64,000 nt of DNA from Sycobia sp. Sy_11. Taxonomy: Eukaryota > Arthropoda > Insecta > Hymenoptera > Epichrysomallidae. The notes beneath the pieces are model-generated. The model was not told where the DNA came from. It worked only from the letters and a program-made list of their open reading frames with translations, and did no database searches. Position 1 is the stretch's first letter, and each line of letters starts with the position of its first letter. The stretch lies in contig JACCIC010000027.1 of NCBI GenBank assembly GCA_018907035.1, positions 4,097,001-4,161,000 on the forward strand. Reading direction: 5' to 3'. Made by a program: the position numbers and the translations under genes. This document shows positions 51,061 to 60,775 of this stretch, piece by piece.

Positions 51061-52430
51061 GTCATTCGAGGGCAAAGGAAGAAACAACTTAATCTTGATA
51101 CACCAGTGGTGAATCCTGAAAATCCGGATCCTCATTGTACTGAGCCTCCCAAAGTTCCGAAGGCATGTATGAGGAATGCTAAGTTAAAAGGGATTAGAAG
51201 TACTGTACCAAATCACCGAATTACCAGATCTGAAGTTGGAGGAGAAAATGGCGAGGATAAGACGCCGAATGTTTCTAATTTTTCAAAAGGAGTTAAAGAT
51301 TTTCCAAGTTTAAGTAAAAATAAGAGAAGTCGTGCAAATTATTCTAAGTCGGGAGTTGAGCGCATTACCAAAGAATCAAATAGGAAGATTTTAAGGAAAA
51401 ATGTTCGTCCGCAACGACGTAAAACTAAGAAACAAACCCAAGAACGCAACGAGAAAATGCAAGGTACTGAAAAAGCGGCTATCAATAACCAACTAAAATA
51501 CAGCTGTCCAATTGCTACTTCTACTTCTAGACAGATAGAGATAGGGATTAATAATGATCGAACATGTATTCGTAGACGACGAGGACGACTGCGAATTACA
51601 GAAATTCAAGACTAAAGAAAATCAAACGATATTATCAAGAGTAAATCTCCCGAATTAGTGAACACGCAGACAAATAAAGAACACCAGCCACGTACTAAGA
51701 TAGATAAATTAAAAAATAATAAACCAACATTTGTTCGAAAGAGAGATGTAACAAATACCTTGCAAACAGGTAGTGAATCTACTAGCGAATCAGGCAGCAA
51801 ATCGTTATATGTACTGCAAAAGCCCAAACGGAAAGGTAGAAAACCTAAACAGAAATTAATTACTTTAACATTCGAAAATAATAGTAGTCACCGTAATAGT
51901 GATTCCGATACCTCTAGCAGCGAAAGCTCAGTAACAACGGATCGGAGTAACCGTTCAGATCACGAAAAAGATAATGTTAAACAGAGCACAGCTTACGATA
52001 GAAGGACAAATTCGAAAGAGAACAAAAATAACTTCGTAGAAACCAAGGAATTGATTCAGTTTCGCAACGATCATATTGTCTAGTTCATCAATAGTAAAGG
52101 TGAACCTTGCGATGTAGCAGCACGGAAGCTCGCCGAATCAAAAAAAATCCAGAGCAGCAATATGTAAAGGAAGCTAGTAAAAGCTCGTATAAACGGAGCA
52201 ATCGTAATTTTCTAATTGCCCTAAGTATCAGAGGCGATAAGCCCGAGTCATTCTGAAGAATAAAGGAAAACATGCAGAAAGTTTGTAAAGAATTAAGAGC
52301 ATTTATTTTAGAAAGAAAAATTGAAGAATTCAGTATAGCTCACTCACCAGACATAGAAGGGTTAGAATAGTGCGAGGTTATAAGTATTTTCTTAAACGAA
52401 TTTAAGGATACAGGTATAAAGATAATAATT
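51061..52430 (+). CDS. gypsy-C long basic Ser/Lys-rich linker between RNase H and integrase
   Basis: Two long open segments in one frame (50,902-51,615 and 51,658-52,083, separated by a stop) and a shorter degraded one add roughly 400 residues between RNase H and the integrase zinc domain. Composition is Lys, Arg, Asn, Ser. AT-hook-like pieces are CIRRRRGRLRITE and KPKRKGRKPKQK. A Ser/Asp-rich acidic patch (SHRNSDSDTSSSESSVTTDR) follows. Related gypsy lineages have shorter linkers here. The inserted segment may aid chromatin or nucleic acid binding (inference). Confidence 0.55.
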
Positions 52431-52439
52431 TGTAAACGG

Positions 52440-52905
52440 ACTCTTAAAATTTGTCCCACCTGATCGCCGTGATGAGATATTCTATGAGTATCATAACTCA
52501 CCTATTGGTGGTCATAGAGGCGTCTCAAAAACATATAACCGTATTAGACAGGATTATTACTGGGATAACTTAAAGGCAGATGTACAAAGGCGCATCCAGC
52601 AATGTATAAACTGCCAATTGAAGAAATTTGTACGTGTAAAAACAAGGCAACCCATGGTGATTACAGACACTCCAGGTACTACATTCGAGAAAATAGCCCT
52701 CGATATAGTGGGCCCATTACAGAAAACAAGAATCAGAAACGAATATATCCTAACGATGCAGGATCAATTATCGAAGTATTGTATAGCTGGACAGCTGCCC
52801 AACGCGGTAATGTCAACAATTGCCGAGGCATTTATAAAAAGGTGTATTTGCATCTATGAAGCTCCGAAAGTAATCGGTAAAGAGGAGAAGGCAATACGGT
52901 ATTAA
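52440..52905 (+). pseudogene. gypsy-C integrase, N-terminal part
   Basis: KFVPPDRRDEIFYEYHNSPI, GGHRGVSKTYNRIRQDYYWD, NLKADVQRRIQQCINCQLKK give the HHCC zinc module. Then FEKIALDIVGPLQKTRIRNE (first core Asp), YILTMQDQLSKYCIAGQLPN, IAEAFIKRCICIYEAPKVI. The reading ends there. The second Asp and the Glu are missing, about 130 bp before the 3' LTR start. Not functional. Confidence 0.8.
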
Positions 52906-53476
52906 TAAGGAATGGGAGCGAAGAATGTGAAAGAGGTGAAGTGAATTCCAGTATAATACCTGGAAAATTTTAAAGACGTATAAATGGTATACAAGGGTTT
53001 CCGCCAATGTATATGGGCGACTAACTGCGTAGCTCACGCCTCCCTCCCCCAATAAAAGTCCGACCAGATGCGACACGAACCGTATAGCTAGGCCGCCGGT
53101 CCGTTCGTGGCGCATACTGGCCGCGCCGAAATTACGACTCGCACTGAAATACCCCTCTCTACCTCCTCCACCGATGCTATTTTCCCGTAGGAAATTCGGA
53201 AGAAAGCGGAGTGCGCGTGAGTGCGTCATTTATGATCCCTTTTGTATACAAAGTATGAAATCCGAGGTCGCCGAATATCACCAACAGTTTTGACGAATGC
53301 AAGTTAACAGAGAGTTTTAAAATATATGATGAAAACCCGGAGCCGAAGAAAATATTATTTTGAAGAAAATTCCAGAATAAAATATGAAAATATCGTTCTG
53401 CACGTAGTTAATTCAGACTATTATTACTACTATTATTACTACTTTTATTATTATTATTACAATTGTTATTATCGTT

Positions 53477-53492
53477 ACTAATTATTATTATT
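53477..53492 (+). repeat. Target-site duplication of the R1-like LINE, left
   Basis: ACTAATTATTATTATT, an exact 16-bp match to 56,981-56,996 on the other side of the LINE. The undisturbed site is visible in the 5' LTR of gypsy-C near 45,746 (TTACTAATGATTATTATTAC). Confidence 0.9.
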
Positions 53493-54570
53493 GCAGGAGA
53501 CGGACCAGAAGAGTACGAAGGTGAACAGCCTGAATGTCCCCCGTACGGTCGGTAACGCCAAAGCTGACAGCCCTGCTTGTGCAGCAAGTCATGGCAGCAC
53601 AGTTGTGGATGATCACGATAAAGTCCTCATCAACTCCATACAAAATTTGTTTAAAATGATGATGGAGTCGATGAAAAGGCAAAAAAAACGTTAATAATAT
53701 AATAAAGAGGGGTTTCCGGTTTTACAAAGCCAATTGAATTGTACTTCTGTCGACTGTCCATATACAAATTAATAAATAGTTTTTTATTGGTCTTACAGTC
53801 CAATCAATTCCATCCAAAAATAAAATAAAATAAAAATAAAAATACAATAAAAATAAAAAAATAAAAATAATAATAAAAAATAAAAAATAAGAAATAAAAA
53901 ATAAAAAATAATAAAAATAAAATAAAAAAAATAAAAATTAAAAATAAAAATTAAATTAAAAATTAAATTAAAATTGTAATGACAGTCAGACTGTCCTTGT
54001 TTACATTCACCCCCGTAGACTAATCTAAAAATAAAATATTAGCTGAAAAAATTCTTTGTTAGTAAAGTACAGTCTGACTGTCCCCAACACCCTTTCCTAA
54101 TTGAAGACCTGTCCAACTTTTCGAGCTTGCTACGGCTCCTCCAGTCCCTGATGAGCGAAGGGCCCGCAGACCTATGCAGCTGTGGTCTCCAATGGCACTG
54201 AGAAGCAAACTAAATTGGTCGCCTCAAAGGCCCAGGTTGCGAAAGTTGCGATAAGGCCACCACCCAAGGTGGTCTTATTAAAGCCTAGGGATGTGGAAAA
54301 GTTCTCCACAACAAGTAGGGCAAAGGAATGGAAGGAACTGGGTGGTGGAAATTACCCCAAACATTCGGGGTACACTCCTACATAGGAAAAGAATTTACAT
54401 TGAGTGGTTATCTTGCCGTGTGCAAGATTAACTGCGTATCACCAGGTGCTATAAGTGTCAAGGCTACGGGCACGTAACTAAGCACTGCAAAAGCGAACAA
54501 TACTGCTCCCACTGCAGTCAGGGGGAACGTGGCCGGAAGGGCTGCAAAAATAAAGCTGCCATGGAGAGAC
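53493..54570 (+). pseudogene. R1-like LINE ORF1 (gag-like)
   Basis: 53,493-53,695: TDQKSTKVNSLNVPRTVGNA, ASHGSTVVDDHDKVLINSIQ, NLFKMMMESMKRQKK, equal in most residues to ORF1 of the first LINE. After the Penelope insertion: KQTKLVASKAQVAKVAIRPP, PKVVLLKPRDVEKFSTTSRA, and zinc knuckles CYKCQGYGHVTKHC and CSHCSQGERGRKGC at 54,450-54,550. Frame changes throughout. RNA-binding coat protein of the element. Confidence 0.7.
53740..54150 (+). mobile_element. Solo Penelope terminal repeat inside the LINE
   Basis: The sequence begins TTGTACTTCTGTCGACTGTC, continues with CCAATCAATTCCATCCAAAA, a (AAAAT)n tract (53,818-53,960), AATGACAGTCAGACTGTCCT and AAAATTCTTTGTTAGTA, and ends with a hammerhead-like remnant (minus) at 54,105-54,140. 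It is a close relative of the left repeat at 8229-8662, with only one repeat and no coding part. The join CAATTGAA/TTGTAC on the left occurs exactly where the ORF1 reading breaks. Confidence 0.8.
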
Positions 54571-55092
54571 TAGTCAACTCCACGGACTGTTGCCAGTAAT
54601 GCACGAGATAATCGAAGTGGACCTGTCCTGCGCTTTGCGCAGCTAAATGCCAGAAGAGCACGCAGGGTCACTCCAGAGATAAGATCAAAACGAGTGGAAA
54701 GAGGAGTAGACATCCTGCTTCTCCAGGAGCCATACCAGCGCAGTGGCTGAATACAGGAATTCGGACTGCGCACACAGATGGTATATGCAGATGGGCAAAC
54801 CCCCTGGGTGGCTATAACAGTCCTCAATCCCGAACTGACAGTGCTGAAACTAACGCACTTAACAAATACACACTTCGCTGTAGCGGAGATTAAGTTGCGT
54901 TCTTTAACGATGTATGTGGTCAGTGGATACTTCCAGCTGAGCGACGATGTAGAGGTACACCTTACACACCTAAGTAAGGTGATGCACGCACTTCGAGGGA
55001 GGATGGTGCTAATAGGTGTTGATTCCACCGCAATCGACCGCAAAGGGGAAGAATTGGAAAATTTTACAGCGCAGTGGATCATATACAAATAA
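54571..55092 (+). pseudogene. R1-like LINE ORF2 endonuclease domain
   Basis: LRFAQLNARRARRVTPEIRS-type opening at about 54,630, then DILLLQEPYQRS (Glu of the QEPY box), MVYADGQTPWVAITVLNPEL, TMYVVSGYFQLSDDVEVHLT, and GRMVLIGVDSTAIDRKGEEL (the G-D-N/D-x region, here GVDST). An APE-type nuclease that nicks the target strand. The sequence loses similarity at 55,092, before the SDH motif. Confidence 0.7.
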
Positions 55093-55440
55093 ATTTTACA
55101 TAAGCATAACATTAACATAGTGGGCCGGCGCCATACACCGGTCCACAAATCTGTAAATCAAGAAACCGCAACAAATCACAAAGGCAATATTTATATATAC
55201 ACGAACACAAATTTATTTTTTCTATTTTTCCTACACAAGTAGACCAGCACTATACACTGGTCGACAAGTGCAATAAAAATTAGCAATAACGCAAAACCAG
55301 CCTCTACACTGGTTACAATTCTAGTCTGTAATAAACTGGTGCAATTGAAGTGGTTCGGAATCTACTATAAACTGTAGGTCAACAAAAGTCGCAATGAGGC
55401 ATAGATCTGCACCAATAAGAAAATATCAGCAATACTGCAA
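55093..55440. other. Unassigned 350-bp insert in LINE ORF2
   Basis: It replaces the end of the endonuclease and the N-terminal RT. It contains CCATACACCGGTC, CTATACACTGGTC and CTCTACACTGGTTAC, an ACACTGGT-type repeat at about 70-80 bp intervals (55,133, 55,251, 55,303). No coding potential. It might be a tandem repeat fragment or another mobile piece. Confidence 0.35.
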
Positions 55441-55499
55441 AGCTCTGGAGCACAACCGGCCGATAAAGCAAAAGCTAGGTGTGGCCTACTCCAGATAAT

Positions 55500-56702
55500 C
55501 GAAGGATGGAGATTATTTGAAGGATGGATCCATTCTGTACGAAACGGTAGAGGGCTCTAAGCAAAAAGAACTAACGTGTGGCGCGGCCCAAAGCTCCATC
55601 CTGGGTCCCGATCTATGGAATATTTCCTTCGACGGGATCCTTCGGTTGTAAATGCCGGAGGACTGCTCGCTGATTCAGTATGTGGATGTTGTGGCAGCTG
55701 TTATTATTGCGCGCAATTTGACACTGGCAAAGACGCGCCTTGATCAGATCATGCGCAGAATTCGCCATTGGATAGGTGATCACGGGCTGGAACTAGCGCA
55801 GGCGAAAACTGAGATTGTGCTCCTTACGAAGAAGCGCGTCCCCAGAGTGCAGACGCTAATTATTGGGGAGATGTCGGTTCTGACCAAGGCATCTGTCAAG
55901 TACCTAGGGGTGATGCTAGATACGAAGCTCACATTCTGGGAATATATTCGGAGGTCGGCGGACAAGGCAGCGGCCTCCCTTTGCAGGGTCATGGTCAACG
56001 TAGGAGGACCACGCCCCTGCATCAGACAACTGCTACTGCGAGCTGCTGAGTCCGTCATGCTTTACGGTGCTGAAGACTGGGCCAATGCGCTGCCATACGA
56101 AAAGTATCGCAGGCGCATGGCGGCTGTACAGAGGACATACGCTCTTCGTGTAGCGCGTTCGTATCGCACGGTCTCGGAGGCCGTCTCCCTAGTGGTTGCC
56201 GGGATGATCCCGGTAGACCTCGTGGCCCAGAAGTGGAAGTTCGTCCACCAGATGAACATGACACTTCACCAAGCCGAAGGGAAGCAGCAAGAGAGCGTTC
56301 GCTGGCTCGCTGACAGAATAGGTGGGAGCAAGATACGCGCGGAAGTTGGACCGACAGACTTATAAGTCAGGTGGCCCCGTGGATCGGTTGGCAGTATGGG
56401 GAAGTAAATTACTATCTCACCCAGATGCTGATCGGCCATGGATACTTCCGCGCATACTTGCACAAGATGTGCACAGTCGCGGATCCAGATTATATATACT
56501 GTGGATCCGCAAAAGACGATGCCCATCATACATTTGTTGCATACGGGCAGTGAGAGCAGCAGAGGGCGCTACTGGGGGAGGACGCTGGAAGGGTTACCCT
56601 GGAAGTCATCGTTCCCCTGATGCTCTCCAGCCAGGAAACATGGGGAAGGGTTGCTATTTCGTCAAGGATATCCTCGAACGGAAGAAGACGGACCTTCCCT
56701 AG
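55500..56702 (+). pseudogene. R1-like LINE ORF2 reverse transcriptase end and C-terminus
   Basis: GAAQSSILGPDLWNISFDGI precedes LRL, stop, MPEDCSLIQYVDVVAAVI, where the motif C YADD is YVDV (second Asp replaced by Val). 55,652-56,365 then is open: LTLAKTRLDQIMRRIRHWIG, DHGLELAQAKTEIVLLTKKR, VKYLGVMLDTKLTFWEYIRR, LLLRAAESVMLYGAEDWANA. The C-terminal zinc-type segment is IYCGSAKDDAHHTFVAYGQ, with the last Cys changed to Tyr. Stop at 56,700. Inactive. Confidence 0.8.
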
Positions 56703-57303
56703 GTCCTTCTATTTTGCTGGGATATGGTCCCGCCCAAAGCCGAACATCCTGGTCCCCTTCTCGAAGTAATGCCTAACGGCGGTTTCCGGCGTGGGGAGTT
56801 GAGCCAGGGAGAGGAGGTCTCCTCAGTGTACGCCAGCCGACTCCGGCTTGCAGCTCTTTTCAGAGCTGCAGGAAGCAGTCGAGGGAATGCACCTTTCTGT
56901 TGGTGATTCCCACATACCCAGGGACCGATCCCCGGGATCCATAAAGGATTTTTCTCCTCCTCTATAAACAAAAACAAAAAACTAATTATTATTATTACTT
57001 TTACCATTATAATGTAAAATATATATTTATAATCTATAATTATTACCGATTATTTAATATTTTGGTTGTTTTACTATATACTCAGGAGTATATGTTTATA
57101 ATCAATTATTATAATTGTAATTATTATTTACGTATTTATGATCTATAATTTTTACAGAGTATTTAAGATTCTAATGGTTTTACTATATTAAATACTATAC
57201 GTTATAATTAATTATTATAATTATTATTATTATCTACGTATTTATATCTACTATTCTATCTACTATTATATTCGATAGTATACGTTTATAATCAATTATA
57301 AAC

Positions 57304-58276
57304 GTACCTGCCCTAGGGCGGGCTGGGTGGCGAAAAGGTGCTAGTGCAGCCGACTGCCTCTCGGGCCCCAGAATAACCACTCCTGCGGGATCCTTGAATA
57401 AGGAAGCCGCGTAGGTCTCTCTCGCAGCCGGAGCTGGGCGTCGGGACTCTCGAGAACAGCCAGGCGGACAACCCAGAGGCGAAGGGCAAGCCCCCATTGC
57501 GTTCAGGAGGCGCAATGGGTATTACATCCAACCCCCAAACCCAAGGTGGGAGTCATGGACGAGCTTCTAAAGAAGCTGAATAGCATTGGATGTCTGGCGG
57601 TTGGTTATGCTGACGACATAATGCTAATTGCCCAAGGGCCCTTTTTGGATCCCCTTATGCGAGTACTACAGGGTGCCCTTGAAGTGGTCGACGGATGGTG
57701 CAGACGGACCGGTCTCTTGGTTCACCCAGGGAAGACTGAGGTCATAGTCTTTACCAGGAGATATAAATGGAATAATTGTTGTGGCTTGACTCTTGGAGGG
57801 CATTCTCTGACTTTTAAGAAGCAAGTGAAATACCTAGATAGCAAACTAGATAGCAAACTATTATGGAATAAACGCCTAGAGTGTGTATCTGGCAAACTGA
57901 CGGCCTGTCTGTGGCAGGTTAGGAGAGCCATAGGCAGGACGTGGGGCCTCAAGCCAGGTATCATGAAATGGATATACGAGGTCGTCCTGAAACCCAGACT
58001 AACTTACGGGGCCTGGTCTGGTGGGAAAGGACGGCTTTGGTGACTGTCAGAAACTCACTTGAAAGAATGAGAATCATGGTAGTGAGGAGCATTTCCGGAG
58101 CGATTAGATCTACACCTACTACTGCGCTCGGCATGCTCCTCGAACTAGAGCCATTTAAATTGACCCTGGCGGGAGCGGCTGCAAGAGCCCTCCACAGAGT
58201 CAAAAGATCGCTCAAAGAGGTGAGCAGAGAGGGGCCATTACGACACCCCCGAGGACTGGACGAAAATGTGACTGTC
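57304..58276 (+). mobile_element. Second LINE fragment (R1/Jockey/I group), internally deleted
   Basis: 57,304-57,545 is GC-rich and resembles a LINE 5' UTR (CCTGCCCTAGGGCGGGCTGG). It joins directly an RT fragment: MDELLKKLNSIGCLAVGYAD with YADDIMLIAQGP (motif C intact), VVDGWCRRTGLLVHPGKTEV, LTLGGHSLTFKKQVKYLDSK, KPGIMKWIYEVVLKPRLTYG, and after a frameshift LVWWERTALVTVRNSLERMR, SISGAIRSTPTTALGMLLEL. So ORF1, endonuclease and most RT are missing. The right junction is with the end of the gypsy-C 3' LTR. A tandem duplication of TAGATAGCAAACTA is seen at 57,836. Confidence 0.75.
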
Positions 58277-58481
58277 TTGTTGGAGCTGCTGCGAGTGTGG
58301 CCCTCACGAACGGCGAAATAATGGTACAGCTCCACGAATAAACAATCTCGCGATTCGCCCCGCGTATCCCTGGCTTCAGTGCTAGAGCGTGTCCAAAAAA
58401 CGAGGGAGCAACCAGCGGAAGTCAACGGCAGTAAATCGCCATTGTTATCTCCGTGTAACACCAACGCTGTTGAACGTCACA

Positions 58482-59800
58482 GTTCTAAGTCAGCTTCGAG
58501 GGCTGATATTCTGTTAGTTTTACATCGTTCCATAAGAACCCCCTCTACCTCTTCCGTCGTAGTTTCACGCCGTTACGGACGCTGCTTGTATAATATGTTG
58601 CCTATGACTTTCCAGTTTGGAAATCTTTCGGTCCTCTTTTTGATGTCATGCAGTCTTCTGCTATGCTACGAATCATGCTCTGTTGTGACAAGTGTCGCTG
58701 TCGGAATATTGTCGTTATTCGGTGCACGTGATAAGCCATCTGGCAATTTGTGCAATGCACCTTTTCGGTGTACTGCAGTCATATTGTATGCCTGTAAGAC
58801 AGTAGCCCAGCGCGCTAAACGTCCTACGAGTTTTTTGATGGAATGTAGCCATTTTAGGCTACTACGGTCGATAATTATCGTGAATTTCTCTCCTTGGAGG
58901 TAGCCTCTAAATTTCTCTACAGCCCATAACACCACCAGGCATTCTTTTTCTACCACCGTATAGTTTAACTCAGCTTTCGCTAGAGTTCTATATTGTGGCT
59001 TAAGACTGTACCAAGCGCGTAGTCGCTCGCGTCGGTTTGTGATATATTTGGCATATTGGGTGATGGTCGTGCTAACATTGGAGACTGTGTTAATATAATC
59101 TTAAGTTTCTCAAACGACTCTTATTGTTCTAATCCACATGTCCATTTGACGTCCTTTTTTAGTAGTTGAGTCAGCGGTAGTTTAATATCGGCCAGTAATT
59201 GTATGAATCTTGCATACCAGCCCACCATTCCTGAGAACGCCCTCAGTTGTTTTAAGTTCTTAAGGCAACCTAGCACCACCTCCAGTTTGTATAGGTGCTT
59301 CTCGAAAGTGTTAGTGGCGACGATTATATCGTCCATATAAACAAATACAGATGACGGCTGCCACTGTGACCCGAAAACAAGGTCCATGCCTCGCTGGAAA
59401 CTTGCCGAGGTCTTTGTCATCCCGTAGGGTATTCTTGTGTATTAGAATAGCCCCTTTTGAGGTACTGCAAAGGCAGTTATTTCCCTGCCCTACTAGTCTA
59501 GCGGTATCTGATAGTACGCCTGACTTAAGTCTATTTTTGATAGATACTTCGCGTCTAAAAGATTATCTAAAAACGAGTCCATATGAAGAAGTGGGTAGGC
59601 GTCCTTTTTTGTGAATTCATTAACTATTCGATAATCGATACAGAAACGTATTTTTCCATCGTTTTTCAAGACGATAACCAGGCACCTACTTCATGAGCTT
59701 TTTGATAGCTCAATAATCCCTTCGGATAGCAGTCTACCAATTTCTGTGTGAGCTTGTTTGAGCAAGCGGTCCGTATTTGTTCAATACGTCTTATTCGTTA
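58482..59800 (-). pseudogene. gypsy-D reverse transcriptase and RNase H
   Basis: Right to left: a fingers block near 59,640-59,700, KYLSKIDLSQAYYQIPLD (first Asp), TKTSASFQRGMDLVFGSQWQ, FVYMDDIIVATNTFEKHLYK (motif C), a short deletion, NLKQLRAFSGMVGWYARFIQ, LPLTQLLKKDVKWTCGLEQ. RNase H resumes at 58,956: MVEKECLVVLWAVEKFRGYL (Glu), FTIIIDRSSLKWLHSIKKLV, KGALHKLPDGLSRAPNNDNI. A linker to IN is visible to about 58,490 (RFPNWKVIGNILYKQ). Gypsy-C begins at 58,481. The integrase zinc and first core parts are absent; the remaining IN is at 44.05-45.33 kb on the same strand. Confidence 0.8.
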
Positions 59801-59872
59801 TTTAATAGGGCGGTGACCCTGGACATCAATATGGTGCCGAGCTACATTGGCTAATTGGAGCACCTCGTAGCA

Positions 59873-60775
59873 TCAGGGCAGCATGCTGTCTATTAAATAT
59901 TGTAATTTTCTTTTCTCATCCTTGTTCAGTGTTGCTACACCATCTGCGGCTGCAAACGCTGTAAGATGTTGTGAATGTTTTGCTTCTGTATTTGCAAAAG
60001 TTCTGATGATGTTTCTTGGCTTATGCCATGTTGTTTCCTTAAAGTTGATGGTGATTTCGAGTTTTACCAAAATGTCCATCCCTAAGATGATGAACCTACT
60101 CCGATAAATGACTTCGCCGTCATTTGAGGATAATTGACCATCTGCATATATGAGATGATTCGTAAAATGGCTGATTTTACCAATTTTCCTAGCCAGTGTC
60201 TAATATAGGACTGCCTGGCTCCAGGGTCAATTAATGTTGGGAAGGTTCTCCCCAAAACCTCGATGTTGAGGAAAAATCTGTTTTTCTCATCTTGCACCAT
60301 GGCTGTGAGATGCGCATCCGTAATTATTGTTGCTCTTGGAAGCCACCTGTCGGTATCCATTGAGGTGGGAAAGTTTCGGGGGAGTCGATAGGGTAGTTGT
60401 TCTTCGTATGTCTGTGATGGTTTCTGTTGCATTGCGATGTCGATTCGTAAGGAGTTGCAGGATAGACTCTGTTTCCTCTCTCGTTTCCCGATCGGTTATC
60501 GGTTTATCCACAACGTGGACTGTTTAACGTTGGTACGGTGCTTTCTCTGCAATTACAACAGCACTTTTATTGTTGTTCTGTGCACCTGTCTGCCTCGTTT
60601 CCTGATCTTTTGCAGGTCCAATATGTCCTGGTATCTAGGTTTTCGTCGGGTTTATTGGTCCTTTCTCTGGAGTTTGACCGGTATGTACGTTCTTTTCATT
60701 GATGACGGGGAACTTCACGCTCGCTGGCGTTACGGTAGGATCTGTCAGTGCTTGCCGAACGGTCCGTTTTAATAA
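59873..60775 (-). pseudogene. gypsy-D gag end and protease
   Basis: 60,082-60,432: LPRNFPTSMDTDRWLPRATI, FFLNIEVLGRTFPTLIDPGA, RQSYIRHW, i.e. an aspartic protease whose DTGA active site has become DPGA. 59,873-60,079: MDILVKLEITINFKETTWHK (the GMDIL equivalent). Upstream (60,437-60,775) in shifting frames lies TDPTVTPASVKFPVINEKNV, a hydrophilic region with AQNNNKSAVVIAEKAP, likely the Gag C-terminus; no zinc knuckle is visible. The element fades into AT-rich DNA at about 60,780. Confidence 0.65.

Larger units (their letters stand above)
53493..56980 (+). mobile_element. R1-like LINE, 5' truncated, with nested Penelope solo repeat
   Basis: It starts within ORF1 (QETDQKSTKVNSLNVPRTVG), so it lacks the 5' UTR and first 16 or so codons; ends with a 3' UTR identical in layout to that of the LINE at 305-2935, then ATAAACAAAAACAAAAA. 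It is flanked by an exact 16-bp target duplication. ORF1 is cut by a Penelope terminal repeat at about 53,740-54,150. ORF2 endonuclease, RT and C-terminal zinc region are recognisable with many lesions, and about 350 bp of unrelated sequence sits at 55,093-55,440. 5' truncation plus target duplication is the signature of target-primed reverse transcription. Confidence 0.85.
45331..58481 (+). mobile_element. gypsy-C: Ty3/gypsy retrotransposon with nested insertions in its 3' LTR
   Basis: Proposed order: 5' LTR 45,331-47,068; primer-binding site 47,077-47,094; gag to about 49.2 kb; protease 49.26-49.6; RT 50.0-50.45; RNase H 50.45-51.05; a long basic linker to about 52.4; integrase 52.44-52.87; 3' LTR 53,008-58,481. 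The LTR start (TGTAKATGGGCGACTAACTG) and end (GTTGRACGTCACA) are shared by both copies. The 3' copy is swollen by an R1-like LINE (53,493-56,980) and a second LINE fragment (about 57,304-58,276), and lacks the corresponding middle. The bases outside the two LTRs (ACCAA and GTTCT) do not match, so a simple insertion with target duplication is not supported. LTR model is inference. Confidence 0.65.
53008..58481 (+). repeat. gypsy-C 3' LTR, interrupted by LINE insertions
   Basis: Pieces: 53,008-53,476 (start of LTR, with an extra 60 bp near 53,090-53,150 relative to the 5' copy), a 16-bp duplicated target, LINE, 56,981-57,303 (TA-rich middle), LINE fragment, about 58,277-58,481 (end of LTR). The end piece also carries an extra 30 bp (TATCCCTGGCTTCAGTGCTA region). 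Similarity to 45,331-47,068 is high in all three pieces. Confidence 0.65.

Noticed and set aside
53008..53480. Independent repeat element starting TGTATATGGGCGAC
   Set aside because: The same start at 45,331, the shared end at 47,068/58,481 and the primer-binding site at 47,077 make an LTR of gypsy-C the better explanation.
57234..57531. Minus-strand frames of 72-93 codons
   Set aside because: They lie antisense to LINE 5'-UTR-like sequence and show only Pro/Arg-rich composition.
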